Assembly: GCA_028282745.1 (NCBI GenBank)
Contig: JANQHJ010000140.1
Location: 1 to 32,360 of the forward strand
Origin: Sedimentisphaerales bacterium
GTDB taxonomy: Bacteria > Planctomycetota > Phycisphaerae > Sedimentisphaerales > Anaerobacaceae
Reading direction: 5' to 3'
DNA: 32,360 nucleotides
Part shown: piece by piece, positions 14,242-21,841 of the stretch
Position numbering within the stretch: the first letter of the stretch is position 1
Layout of the letters: each line of letters opens with the position of its first letter
Program-made: the position numbers and the translations under genes
The notes under the pieces: model-generated
The model's database searches: none
Told to the model about the DNA's origin: nothing
The model's input: the letters and a program-made list of their open reading frames with translations, nothing else

Positions 14242-16659
14242 TTAATACTGTACTGTATCCATCCACTTATTGGCAAGAATAGCCAAATCAGTTAGATCTA
14301 CTAATCCGTCAAAATTCAAATCAGGTGAGGCTGGATCATCATTTGGACTCGGCTCATTCGTTGAAAGCTCAAACGCCATGTCAAAGGTGATACTATCAGG
14401 ATCGGGATATGGCGGGTGCTGGATCGGCACGCCTGTGCCCCACATCGAGCCAACAGTCGGCGGCCAGGTGCCGTCGAACGTGGTTTGAATTATCGCAGCA
14501 TCGTCGTTGAAGTTGTGCGATCTTGTCTTCCAGCCCCAATCGTAAGTCGGTTCGGGCTGACATGGATCCCATATAGCAGCGATGCTTAGCCAGTAAATCG
14601 TACCATTTGGCTCACACGGATCGTGTTCCTGATAGAACCAACCTTCCTGATCGAGCAATTGATTGAACTGGAAGCAGGTCTCTTCCGGCTCAATCGGAAC
14701 ATTGGGATCCGGATCCTGTGCTCGTGGATCAACATCATAGCCTGCGAAGTTCATAACATAATTATCGCAGACATGCTCCCAAATAAGTGTGCCCGGATGG
14801 CTGAAGGTGTTAGCGTCATTTACATCCGGATCCGGTACATCAGACCAAATACCAATATGAAAAGCCTGAGGCAATATCGGCGGAGGATCAGGATTGTTCC
14901 AGCCGATAAAGCTTCCCCACCAGTGCAAATCGGTGATAGGCCTGTCATCGGCGCACTTCCAGTCATCAGCAACCATTGGTGGATTGTAATATTCGCTGTA
15001 CTCATCCCAGCCCTGTATGAATGGTGGATCTTCATTACCAATTACAACAGCCGCCTGACTCCACTTCTTATAGTAATCTTTGCTCAATGTAGTATTGGGC
15101 GAGATCATGATCCAGTGCCAATAGTTCCAGAGGAACGAAGGCGCGCCTCCGGGAGCCGGGGCAGGATTGTTACTGCCAACCCATGTGCCATTTTCATCGA
15201 GAAGAATCCACTGGACAACTTTCAGGTTAAAGCCGGGATTGTTCATGTAGGCAGTTGCAGTTGGCGTAGCCGCGGTACGGCCGGTCTTGCTGGTATCGAT
15301 AGTAATCCTTGTCGGTACTCCCCAAATGATAGGCGCTCCGCTGCCTTTAGCTCCACAGTTCCAATACCATGAGCGGATCGGACCTCCTGCGGCAGGTGGA
15401 TTTTGCAGACCGAAGGAAACCTGATTGATCTGGCCGTTTGTTCCTATCTTAGGTGCAGTTACCACAAGATTGATCGTACAATTCGAAAGATCAGGATCCT
15501 TCTTATACTGATATTGCCAGGCGCTGGCGAAATCACCATCGTTACCATCGCCCCATGTCATAACCAAGCCGGCATCATTAGGTTCATCCGGATTGCTTTC
15601 GCTTCCTTCATAAACATACAGAAACGGCGGCATGAAATTAGTGTCCGGGTACTCATTTCCATCTTCCGTATATAGCTGCCACTGACTCATATAATCATCC
15701 CACTGCCATTGCTCCAGAGGTTTGATGAGATCGTTAAGCAGAGCGTCGTTCCAGTCATTAACATCAGCGATGCGGAAATACGGACTTCCGTTAGGCTCGC
15801 CGATTTTAAATTCCGATTCCTGATAGACAGGATTGTTAGGATCGACTTCGCCAAATATTGTAATTTCAGAGGTCGGTTCCGTAATAACATAAGTATAATC
15901 AGCGGTTTCAGGCTCAGGGACTGTCCATCGCAGTATAAATAATTGTGTCGGCTCTTCGATACTGCCAAGCGGAACACCGTTCGGATTAAGGCTGTTACAC
16001 TGAACAGTTACCGTTCCCGGGATGGAAGTGTTATAAGGGCCAAGAACGAACTCACCTCCTGAGACCGGCTCGACATCAGTACACAGCATCTTGCTATCAT
16101 CATATGTAAATGTCATATTATACTGTGTTACCGGTGTTGGATCACCGCCATCATTATCAAACGCATATACCGGAACAGGTTGGACCTGCGGCCAGGCTGG
16201 TTCACCTTCGAACTTTGCCGGCTGAGCAGTAACCACTATATCCGATCTTATGCACGGATATATTCTAAGATTTTTAGACTCCGGGCTACTTCCCGCTGTC
16301 CAGCTTTTACCGCCTGAATACTGTGCCATGCCTATTATCTTACTGGCTATGGCAAACATACTTCTGTCTTTGCAGCTGTTACTGTTTTTGCAGTATGCCG
16401 GATTTGTATCGATGGTACCGCAATTAGCCCATGATAATGTGTAATCTCCATAGTTAGTACCAAGAGTTGAAGAAGAGCCTAACCTGAAACCATTGCAGTT
16501 AGCATCGACCCATGTGCATTCAAGCCTAACCGAGGCACCACCAACTCTTGTAGTGGTATTCTGCTGATACACGGTGCCGGAGACTTTATAGCTGGCAGCA
16601 TAGACACATGGGGCACTAACAAACAACACACACAAAATCAATATTACTGTTTTTTTCAT
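14242..16659 (-). CDS. Large secreted protein with C-terminal dockerin-like repeat
   Basis: An 805-residue predicted extracellular protein of unknown function. The signal peptide is clear (MKKTVILILCVLFVSAPCVYA, residues 1-21). An N-terminal beta-rich segment (about 22-110) reads like a carboxypeptidase-regulatory-like or Ig-type fold (YKVSGTVYQQNTTTRVGGASVRLE) with several cysteines. The middle is rich in Pro, Asn, Asp, Trp and Tyr. A segment near residue 563 (DDWKCADDRPITDLHWWGSF) looks like the start of a conserved domain common in secreted planctomycete proteins. The last 26 residues (DLNFDGLVDLTDLAILANKW...) are one dockerin-like calcium-loop/helix. The ATG at 16659 is chosen over ATG 16665 and TTG 16674, because GGAGG is 8 bases before it but only 2 before 16665. 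It is a single-gene unit with strong promoter, leader of about 265 nt and strong terminator. No catalytic motif recognised. Confidence 0.8.
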   Translation of the reverse strand: MKKTVILILCVLFVSAPCVYAASYKVSGTVYQQNTTTRVGGASVRLECTWVDANCNGFRLGSSSTLGTNYGDYTLSWANCGTIDTNPAYCKNSNSCKDRSMFAIASKIIGMAQYSGGKSWTAGSSPESKNLRIYPCIRSDIVVTAQPAKFEGEPAWPQVQPVPVYAFDNDGGDPTPVTQYNMTFTYDDSKMLCTDVEPVSGGEFVLGPYNTSIPGTVTVQCNSLNPNGVPLGSIEEPTQLFILRWTVPEPETADYTYVITEPTSEITIFGEVDPNNPVYQESEFKIGEPNGSPYFRIADVNDWNDALLNDLIKPLEQWQWDDYMSQWQLYTEDGNEYPDTNFMPPFLYVYEGSESNPDEPNDAGLVMTWGDGNDGDFASAWQYQYKKDPDLSNCTINLVVTAPKIGTNGQINQVSFGLQNPPAAGGPIRSWYWNCGAKGSGAPIIWGVPTRITIDTSKTGRTAATPTATAYMNNPGFNLKVVQWILLDENGTWVGSNNPAPAPGGAPSFLWNYWHWIMISPNTTLSKDYYKKWSQAAVVIGNEDPPFIQGWDEYSEYYNPPMVADDWKCADDRPITDLHWWGSFIGWNNPDPPPILPQAFHIGIWSDVPDPDVNDANTFSHPGTLIWEHVCDNYVMNFAGYDVDPRAQDPDPNVPIEPEETCFQFNQLLDQEGWFYQEHDPCEPNGTIYWLSIAAIWDPCQPEPTYDWGWKTRSHNFNDDAAIIQTTFDGTWPPTVGSMWGTGVPIQHPPYPDPDSITFDMAFELSTNEPSPNDDPASPDLNFDGLVDLTDLAILANKWMDTVQY

Positions 16660-16930
16660 AGTCATATCCTCCAATAATTTTCCTTTATCAGCCTTTTAAT
16701 TTTCAATCATCCCTAATTTTTGCTCCTTTCACTTAGAATTAACGTTATTTTAAAACAGACTCTTTTTACGGTTAGCCGAAATGTTTTTATAAATAACTTT
16801 CTCGAAATGCCGTGAGGGCAGACTGAAATCCTGCTCTTTTCGCTGAACAAAAGCAGCTTTGATAAGCCGCGTTGACATCTTGCCGTTCCTAAACTCTTCC
16901 TTGTATAATCGGGAATCAATTATAACGATT
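16660..16930 (-). promoter_or_regulatory. Long 5' leader (about 265 nt) of the secreted-protein gene
   Basis: From the predicted start (about 16924) to the ATG there is no convincing coding frame. A 68-codon frame here begins with TTG, lacks a ribosome site and has atypical composition. The leader can form a hairpin CTGCTTTT/AAAAGAGCAG (around 16828-16857) and a small CGG-CTAA-CCG loop. I do not recognise a known riboswitch class. Confidence 0.4.
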
Positions 16931-16958
16931 AGTATATATGCTTAGTAGGATATGTCAA
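16931..16958 (-). promoter_or_regulatory. Strong sigma-70-type promoter for the secreted-protein gene
   Basis: On the minus strand a perfect TTGACA (16953-16958), 16-bp spacer, and TATACT (16931-16936), the best promoter match in the window along with that of the LamG gene. Confidence 0.65.
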
Positions 16959-16993
16959 GTTAATATTAAATTAAATTAAAGCTATGTTGTTCT

Positions 16994-17416
16994 TTAATCC
17001 AAATATTCCTTTTTTGAGCGTAACAGCTTGGTCTGGCTGCGTTTTTTCTTATCAGATAGACGTTTTTCTACAGCCCTTAGTGGTACTTTCGTTTTCCTGC
17101 GAGGTGGTTTGCGTTTGAGGGCAGCCCTTATCAATTCGGCTAACTTTTCGATGGCAGCATTTCGATTTGCTTTTTGAGTTCTATGCTTTTGAGATATTAC
17201 ACGTATGACTCCATTTTTGTCGACGCGGGTTTTAAGCTTGGTCAGGATTCGTTTTTTCTGGCTATCAGTGAATTTAGCAGAATTGGCCAGGTCAAAGAAC
17301 AAAGTTACGCGGGTGTTAACCTTATTTACATTCTGGCCGCCTGGTCCGCTACTGCGAGTAAACTTAAATATAAACTCATTCGAATCAATTGTTATCTGCT
17401 TATTAATCTCTACCAT
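16994..17416 (-). CDS. arfB: Peptidyl-tRNA hydrolase ArfB (ribosome rescue factor)
   Basis: A 140-residue class-I release-factor-like protein, same length as E. coli ArfB (YaeJ). It enters stalled ribosomes without a codon in the A site and hydrolyses peptidyl-tRNA. The catalytic GGQ (26-28) lies in the signature SSGPGGQNVNKVNT, with FFDL and TKLKTRVDKNG following. The C-terminal about 35 residues are a Lys/Arg-rich unstructured tail, the part that occupies the empty mRNA channel in ArfB. It lacks the PxT/SPF codon-reading domain of RF1/RF2. Its ATG directly follows the TAA of the radical-SAM gene (TAAATG), suggesting translational coupling. The function of the pairing is not obvious. Confidence 0.93.
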   Translation of the reverse strand: MVEINKQITIDSNEFIFKFTRSSGPGGQNVNKVNTRVTLFFDLANSAKFTDSQKKRILTKLKTRVDKNGVIRVISQKHRTQKANRNAAIEKLAELIRAALKRKPPRRKTKVPLRAVEKRLSDKKKRSQTKLLRSKKEYLD

Positions 17417-18559
17417 TTAAAATACCAGATAATTGTCCGCTTTGGCCAATAGTTTACCAACCTTACCAACATCTTCAATACTTCTTAGCTGTTGGTACCG
17501 CCTTCGCTTTAATATTCTATTGACCGTCACAGGGCCGAGGCCGGGTACTCTCAACAGATCGAGATTGCTCGCCCTGTTGACATTTAAGGGAAACTTTTCC
17601 GGATGATTCTTGGCCCAAGTTTCTTTGGGATCGGTATCCAGCGACAATCTACCCTGCTCATTGAAAGCGATATCATCCTGCCTGAAGCCGTATTTTCGAA
17701 ACAGAAAATCTACCTGGTAAAGCCTGTGTTCCCTGGTGAGTAAATCCTGCGGGTTAGAGTTCCCTTTCTGCTCGGCTGGCAATGATTTTTCGCCGAGGCC
17801 TTTCTGATAAGCACTAAAGTATATCCGCTGCAAGTTCAATCTATCATAAAGGCCCCATGAATACTTTACAATATCAGCGTCGGTTTCATCGGCGGCGCCT
17901 ACTATGAATTGGGTGGTCTGCTTGACCCTTTCGAATTTGTTGCCCTTTGCTGTCAGTTTGCTGATAAGCTTTATGGGTCCGACAACATCATTGAGGAAAT
18001 CCTTTTTATTGGAAAGATGGCTCATATATTTTTCACCGGGAGTCTCGATATTCAAAGAGACGGCACTTGAAAGACTGACCGCTTCTTCGATGGCAGAGTT
18101 GCTGCAGCCTGGGATGACTTTCAGGTGGATATAGCCCCGGAACCTGTACTTTTGGCGAAGTGTTTTGGCAATTCCGCATAATCGCTGCATGGTCTTATCG
18201 GGACTACCGATGACTCCAGAACTGAGGAAAAGCCCGAAGACGATCTTCCTGTTATAATAATCCAGAAAAGCCCGAACCGTTTCGTCAATACTAAGGCTGC
18301 ATCTGCGGACATCCTGATTGGCCCGTAGCGGACAATATGCACAATCGTTATTGCAGGTATTCGAGATGAGTGTTTTAAACAGTACGCTCGTGCCGCCATT
18401 TGGCAGACTGACCGGGTATATCCATTTGTCGCCGGCTGTAGAGCGATGGCGACGTTCATCTTTGTTCGAACTGCAGGCGCAAGCGAGGTCATATTGGGCA
18501 TCACTGCTTAAAATCTCGAGTTTTTGATGTGTATCCGGCTTGTTTACTACGCCTAACAT
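17417..18559 (-). CDS. Radical SAM protein with C-terminal helix-hairpin-helix (putative DNA repair/modification)
   Basis: A 380-residue radical S-adenosylmethionine enzyme. The cluster cysteines are in CNNDCAYC (Cys69, Cys73, Cys76), preceded by an extra CAC (27-29) and a family-typical DKWIYPVSLPNGG. The TIM-barrel core runs to about 310, and residues about 325-370 form an HhH DNA-binding motif (LLRVPGLGPVTVNRIL). This architecture matches the family annotated as putative DNA modification/repair radical SAM protein, which in many genomes sits beside a uracil-DNA-glycosylase/DUF4130 protein. That partner is not adjacent here; arfB takes its place. The ATG at 18559 has AAGGAAGGA 8 bases upstream. 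A promoter with TTGATA and TAAAAT at 17 bp lies at 18597-18625. The reaction catalysed is unknown. Confidence 0.85.
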   Translation of the reverse strand: MLGVVNKPDTHQKLEILSSDAQYDLACACSSNKDERRHRSTAGDKWIYPVSLPNGGTSVLFKTLISNTCNNDCAYCPLRANQDVRRCSLSIDETVRAFLDYYNRKIVFGLFLSSGVIGSPDKTMQRLCGIAKTLRQKYRFRGYIHLKVIPGCSNSAIEEAVSLSSAVSLNIETPGEKYMSHLSNKKDFLNDVVGPIKLISKLTAKGNKFERVKQTTQFIVGAADETDADIVKYSWGLYDRLNLQRIYFSAYQKGLGEKSLPAEQKGNSNPQDLLTREHRLYQVDFLFRKYGFRQDDIAFNEQGRLSLDTDPKETWAKNHPEKFPLNVNRASNLDLLRVPGLGPVTVNRILKRRRYQQLRSIEDVGKVGKLLAKADNYLVF

Positions 18560-18596
18560 AAGCTTATCCTTCCTTGGTTAGAGCTTATTTATGGTC

Positions 18597-18625
18597 ATTT
18601 TACCCAATGGAAGTTTACCTATCAA
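18597..18625 (-). promoter_or_regulatory. Promoter for the radical SAM-arfB operon
   Basis: On the minus strand TTGATA (18620-18625), 17-bp spacer, TAAAAT (18597-18602). Predicted start near 18590, about 30 nt before the ATG. Confidence 0.5.
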
Positions 18626-18642
18626 CACTATTTGTCCCATAT

Positions 18643-18664
18643 TAAAAAATCCCGTGATTTTTTA
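18643..18664. repeat. AT-rich 22-bp palindrome between divergent genes
   Basis: TAAAAAATC-CCGT-GATTTTTTA, nine-base perfect arms around four bases, between the radical SAM promoter and the hemerythrin-protein gene. Position fits an operator or an insulating bidirectional hairpin; nothing more can be said. Confidence 0.4.
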
Positions 18665-18774
18665 TGTACTGGTCTGCTTTTTTCGCACACATTTCGACGT
18701 TCAGGCGTATATTTAAGCAGGGGTTGCTGAGAACCGGCTTCGGAAAGTGGGGTATTGATAAAAGGATAGTCACG

Positions 18775-19521
18775 ATGAACCGGAAAAAACAACTTGCCAA
18801 TATGATCCTGGCTTTAAAAAGTGACGACAAAAACCAAAAATCACTTGAGATTCCAGGTGATTTTATTAATTCCATAGACTGTATCGAGATGGCACATGCC
18901 CAGATGCAACTTCTCGATTCTGGTATGGATATCGGCGAGCTTTATAATATCTGGCAGAAGAACAAACGGCTTTTGCCGGATGTTGTGGCAAAGCTTAAAT
19001 TAGAGCTGCCTGAGAATCATATTCTTATCAAGATATTCATCGAGCATGAAATGCTGCTTTGCTTCCTTTGTGATTTCGAGGAGGCTAATAAAAAGATACA
19101 GGGTTTTACTTACGCATCGAGTTCGAATTCCGAGATAAGAAAGCTCGAGCATATCTCGCGCCACCTATCCGCAGCTGAGGAGCACTGCCAACGTGAAGAG
19201 CAGGTAATATTTCCACAGCTAAAGGCCAAGGGATTTTCAGCGTCGTCGAAATTGATCAACATCCAGCACGAACAGTTAAAGGTAAGAATAGACCAGCTAC
19301 GGCAACTTGTCTGGAGCATAGAGGAGATAAGCTTCTATGACTTCAAGAAAGTATTGCAGCAATTGATTGGATACATAGTACCGGTAATGAGGCATCATAT
19401 ATTCATAGAGAACAACCTGATCTTTCCGCTTGCCCTGGAAGTGATCGATGATCCAAGTGTGTGGGCGAAGATAAAAGATATTTGTGACGATATCGGGTAC
19501 TGTGCGTACCCCGACAGATAA
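18775..19521 (+). CDS. DUF438-like / hemerythrin HHE-domain protein
   Basis: A 248-residue cytoplasmic protein. Residues about 1-85 resemble the DUF438 helical domain (LLDSGMDIGELYNIWQKNKRLLPD). Residues about 88-220 form a hemerythrin-like four-helix bundle with candidate diiron ligands H91 (IEHEM), H130 (ISRHLSAAEEH), E142 (REEQVIFPQL), H165 (IQHEQL), H207/H208 and E212 (RHHIFIENNLIFPLA). HHE proteins sense or buffer oxygen, NO or iron. The reading frame is open 37 codons upstream, but I use the ATG at 18775: AAGGAT lies 9 bases before it and the upstream residues are unlike the family. It stops 2 bp from the end of the convergent membrane-protein gene. No PAS domain, unlike many DUF438 relatives. 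Confidence 0.8.
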   Translation: MNRKKQLANMILALKSDDKNQKSLEIPGDFINSIDCIEMAHAQMQLLDSGMDIGELYNIWQKNKRLLPDVVAKLKLELPENHILIKIFIEHEMLLCFLCDFEEANKKIQGFTYASSSNSEIRKLEHISRHLSAAEEHCQREEQVIFPQLKAKGFSASSKLINIQHEQLKVRIDQLRQLVWSIEEISFYDFKKVLQQLIGYIVPVMRHHIFIENNLIFPLALEVIDDPSVWAKIKDICDDIGYCAYPDR

Positions 19522-19523
19522 AG

Positions 19524-19871
19524 TCACATATTGTTCAACGGGCCCATGCTCCAAATATTGTAAATGCCCGCAAAAAAATATATCAAGCCTATCGAGGCCA
19601 GGAAAACAGCTGCGAATTTTTTATAATAAAAGGTTATAGCTAAACAAACAACCGCTTTAATCAACGCAGCAATCAATGGCCCTGCTACTATGCCAATGTA
19701 TTGAGTAAGAATCCTTACAAGCGGATTTATCTCTCCTGTAATCCCGACTTTGTGCATGAAATATACTGTGCTGAGAGCGTCAAATATAAGGCCTGCAAAA
19801 AAGATAAAAAGGACAATACGATTACTCTGCCGGAAATCATGTGCGTTTCGCTTTATCCTGCTGGAATTCAT
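19524..19871 (-). CDS. Small three-helix membrane protein (DUF5658-like)
   Basis: A 115-residue inner-membrane protein with three predicted transmembrane segments, about 18-40, 58-83 and 86-107. The first helix ends in a short motif DALSTVYFMH...GEINPLVR, the D-x-x-ST...E-x-NP pattern found in DUF5658-type and related small membrane proteins. The N-terminus is basic (SSRIKRNAHDFRQSNR), placing it in the cytoplasm by the positive-inside rule. Start ATG at 19871 without a clear ribosome site. It is tail to tail with the hemerythrin-domain gene (2 bp gap). Function unknown. Confidence 0.65.
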   Translation of the reverse strand: MNSSRIKRNAHDFRQSNRIVLFIFFAGLIFDALSTVYFMHKVGITGEINPLVRILTQYIGIVAGPLIAALIKAVVCLAITFYYKKFAAVFLASIGLIYFFAGIYNIWSMGPLNNM

Positions 19872-19939
19872 ACCGACATCTTAGCAACTATCGTCAATAA
19901 ATCGAGTAAAATCGATTATTTCTCCAATAAAGGTACTTG

Positions 19940-19968
19940 TTGAAAAAGTTTCGACAATGTGCTATAAT
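19940..19968 (+). promoter_or_regulatory. Promoter for the LamG-sulfatase operon
   Basis: TTGAAA (19940-19945), 17-bp spacer, perfect TATAAT (19963-19968). Predicted start near 19975, leader about 55 nt. Confidence 0.65.
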
Positions 19969-20029
19969 ATTTATCAAAGCTAAAAGAAGCATTGGGGTAG
20001 GTCGAAAATCTAACGAGACAGGGTAATAG

Positions 20030-21826
20030 ATGCAAAGAAAGCTTACTCATATTGCTAAATTAATGGTCGTATTATTTTTGTTCTGTTCGATCAGCTACGC
20101 TGATATATCTACCGGCCTGATCAATTACTGGGATTTTAACGAGAATTCAGTAGTTGACTCGGTGGGTGGATTATCATTTAATCTCCGTAACGGGGCTTTC
20201 GTATCCGGTAATGAGCTGGTTCTCGACACATCAGGTGAAGATGCTGATGTCGTTCTTTCAACTTTCAATCCAGCCACCCATCATCAATTCTCCCTATCTT
20301 TTACGATGAGTTTTTCGGGAGCGCCAGATTCCAGAATGGCAATGCTGGAATTGAGGGGAGCTTCATATATTCTTATACATACAACGGATGATCGTAATAA
20401 TAATGGCCAAAATCATATCTTTGCGGAAGAGGGAATTTCCGGCTCACAACAAAGAATACACGGTGACAAATCTGTCCATGACGGTGATGACCATATGGTT
20501 GTTTTTACCTATGACCATAATTCAGTCTCAGATAATGTAGGTATAAGCATTTATGTAGATACCGAGTTGGCAGGAATCGCGTCGTGGAACGGTAATGATA
20601 TGTCGGATTCATGGACTTCGATAACGCTCTATCTCGGCAAGGATAACTGGAAGAATAATTTCACCGGCACCTTCGACGATGTGAGGTTTTATAATCGGGT
20701 TCTTAGCCAAGCTGATATCAACGAACTTTTCGCTGAAAGGTTCATAATCACAGAGCATCCTAAAAGCCAGACCGTCGAAGCGGGCAGCAATGTAGAATTC
20801 ACTATTTCTTCCGGCAATATTGACAGCTATCAATGGTACAAGTCAGCGGACTCAGTTACTAATCCAGGTTCGGATACAGCTATCGGCGGCAATTCCGATA
20901 CACTTATAGTTAGCAATGTAAATTTGACCGACGAGGCATGGTATTATTGTATTGCCACAAAAGGCGGCGAATCTCTCACTTCACAAGCGGCAAGGCTGAT
21001 GATTAGGCGGCTCGTTGGTCACTGGGAATTTGAAAACGATCTTAATGATACCGTTACTCTGGATGTCAACGGTGTGACTGCTCATAACGGATTTATGATA
21101 TTGAATGGTTCGCTTGGTGGGACAGCAGATTATAATTCAAGCTCACCCGGAAATATGGGAGATTATTCACTGGACCTTGGTGATAGTGAGATAGTTCAGA
21201 TAGAAAACAGTAACGAGTACTTCAATTTTTATAGACAAGGCATTACGGTAAGCGCCTGGGTACGAACTGCACAAACCGGCTGGGGCGCCATTATAGGAAA
21301 GCAGCAAAGAGCTTCTTCGCCGTACAGCGGTTTTATGCTAAACAAAAATGACAGCGGGATACCAATATTTACTTTTCGTGATCCGGGGACTAATCAGCAC
21401 GATAATATTCTCGCCCAGACGGCTATCTCGGACGGGCAATGGCATTTTATCACTGCCACCTACAATAATGAGACCAAGACCGGAAAGATATTTGTTGACG
21501 GACAATTAGAGGGCAAGCTCACATCAATGACCAAAAATTATGATGTACCCGATGAGCCACTGGTGTTTGGACGTGAAAGCGTTGATACTGCCGGGTATTA
21601 TGAAGGCGGCGTAGATGATATTAGGATATGGAACTATCCGCTGGAATCCATTGAGATCGGGACGTTATATATTGAAACAATGCCGGATGAAACCATCTGC
21701 TATGAAAATCCTGAATACGATCTGGACGGGCCTGACGGGGAGTCAGATTGCGTGGTGGATATTTACGACCTCGCATACTTTACTCAAAGGTGGATGGTTC
21801 AGGAGTGGATCGTTATCAGTTTTTGA
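20030..21826 (+). CDS. Secreted LamG-Ig-LamG protein with dockerin-like C-terminus
   Basis: A 598-residue predicted extracellular protein. Signal peptide 1-24 (ends SISYA). LamG/concanavalin-like domain 1 about 27-235 (GLINYWDFNENSVVDSVGG ... FDDVRFYNRVLSQADINEL). Ig-like domain about 240-327 (HPKSQTVEAGSNVEFTI ... WYYCIAT). LamG domain 2 about 330-550 (LVGHWEFENDLNDT ... VDDIRIWNYPL). C-terminal dockerin-like motif about 567-591 (DCVVDIYDLAYFTQRWM), one loop-helix rather than two. LamG domains commonly bind glycans; no catalytic residues can be assigned, so it is more likely a binding or scaffold protein than an enzyme. The promoter is strong, and a sulfatase gene follows after 15 bp, suggesting joint action on a sulfated polysaccharide. 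ATG at 20030 has AGGG about 8 bases upstream. Confidence 0.85.
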   Translation: MQRKLTHIAKLMVVLFLFCSISYADISTGLINYWDFNENSVVDSVGGLSFNLRNGAFVSGNELVLDTSGEDADVVLSTFNPATHHQFSLSFTMSFSGAPDSRMAMLELRGASYILIHTTDDRNNNGQNHIFAEEGISGSQQRIHGDKSVHDGDDHMVVFTYDHNSVSDNVGISIYVDTELAGIASWNGNDMSDSWTSITLYLGKDNWKNNFTGTFDDVRFYNRVLSQADINELFAERFIITEHPKSQTVEAGSNVEFTISSGNIDSYQWYKSADSVTNPGSDTAIGGNSDTLIVSNVNLTDEAWYYCIATKGGESLTSQAARLMIRRLVGHWEFENDLNDTVTLDVNGVTAHNGFMILNGSLGGTADYNSSSPGNMGDYSLDLGDSEIVQIENSNEYFNFYRQGITVSAWVRTAQTGWGAIIGKQQRASSPYSGFMLNKNDSGIPIFTFRDPGTNQHDNILAQTAISDGQWHFITATYNNETKTGKIFVDGQLEGKLTSMTKNYDVPDEPLVFGRESVDTAGYYEGGVDDIRIWNYPLESIEIGTLYIETMPDETICYENPEYDLDGPDGESDCVVDIYDLAYFTQRWMVQEWIVISF

Positions 21827-21841
21827 AAAATGGGAATTCAC

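Noticed and set aside
14623-15372. Long antisense open frame (249 codons) on the plus strand
   Set aside because: Lies wholly inside the secreted-protein gene on the other strand; composition (Ile/Arg-rich, no domain) is that of a shadow, and no ribosome site is seen.
16713-16919. 68-codon frame in the leader of the secreted-protein gene
   Set aside because: TTG start with no ribosome site and no domain; begins almost at the predicted transcription start. Treated as untranslated leader.
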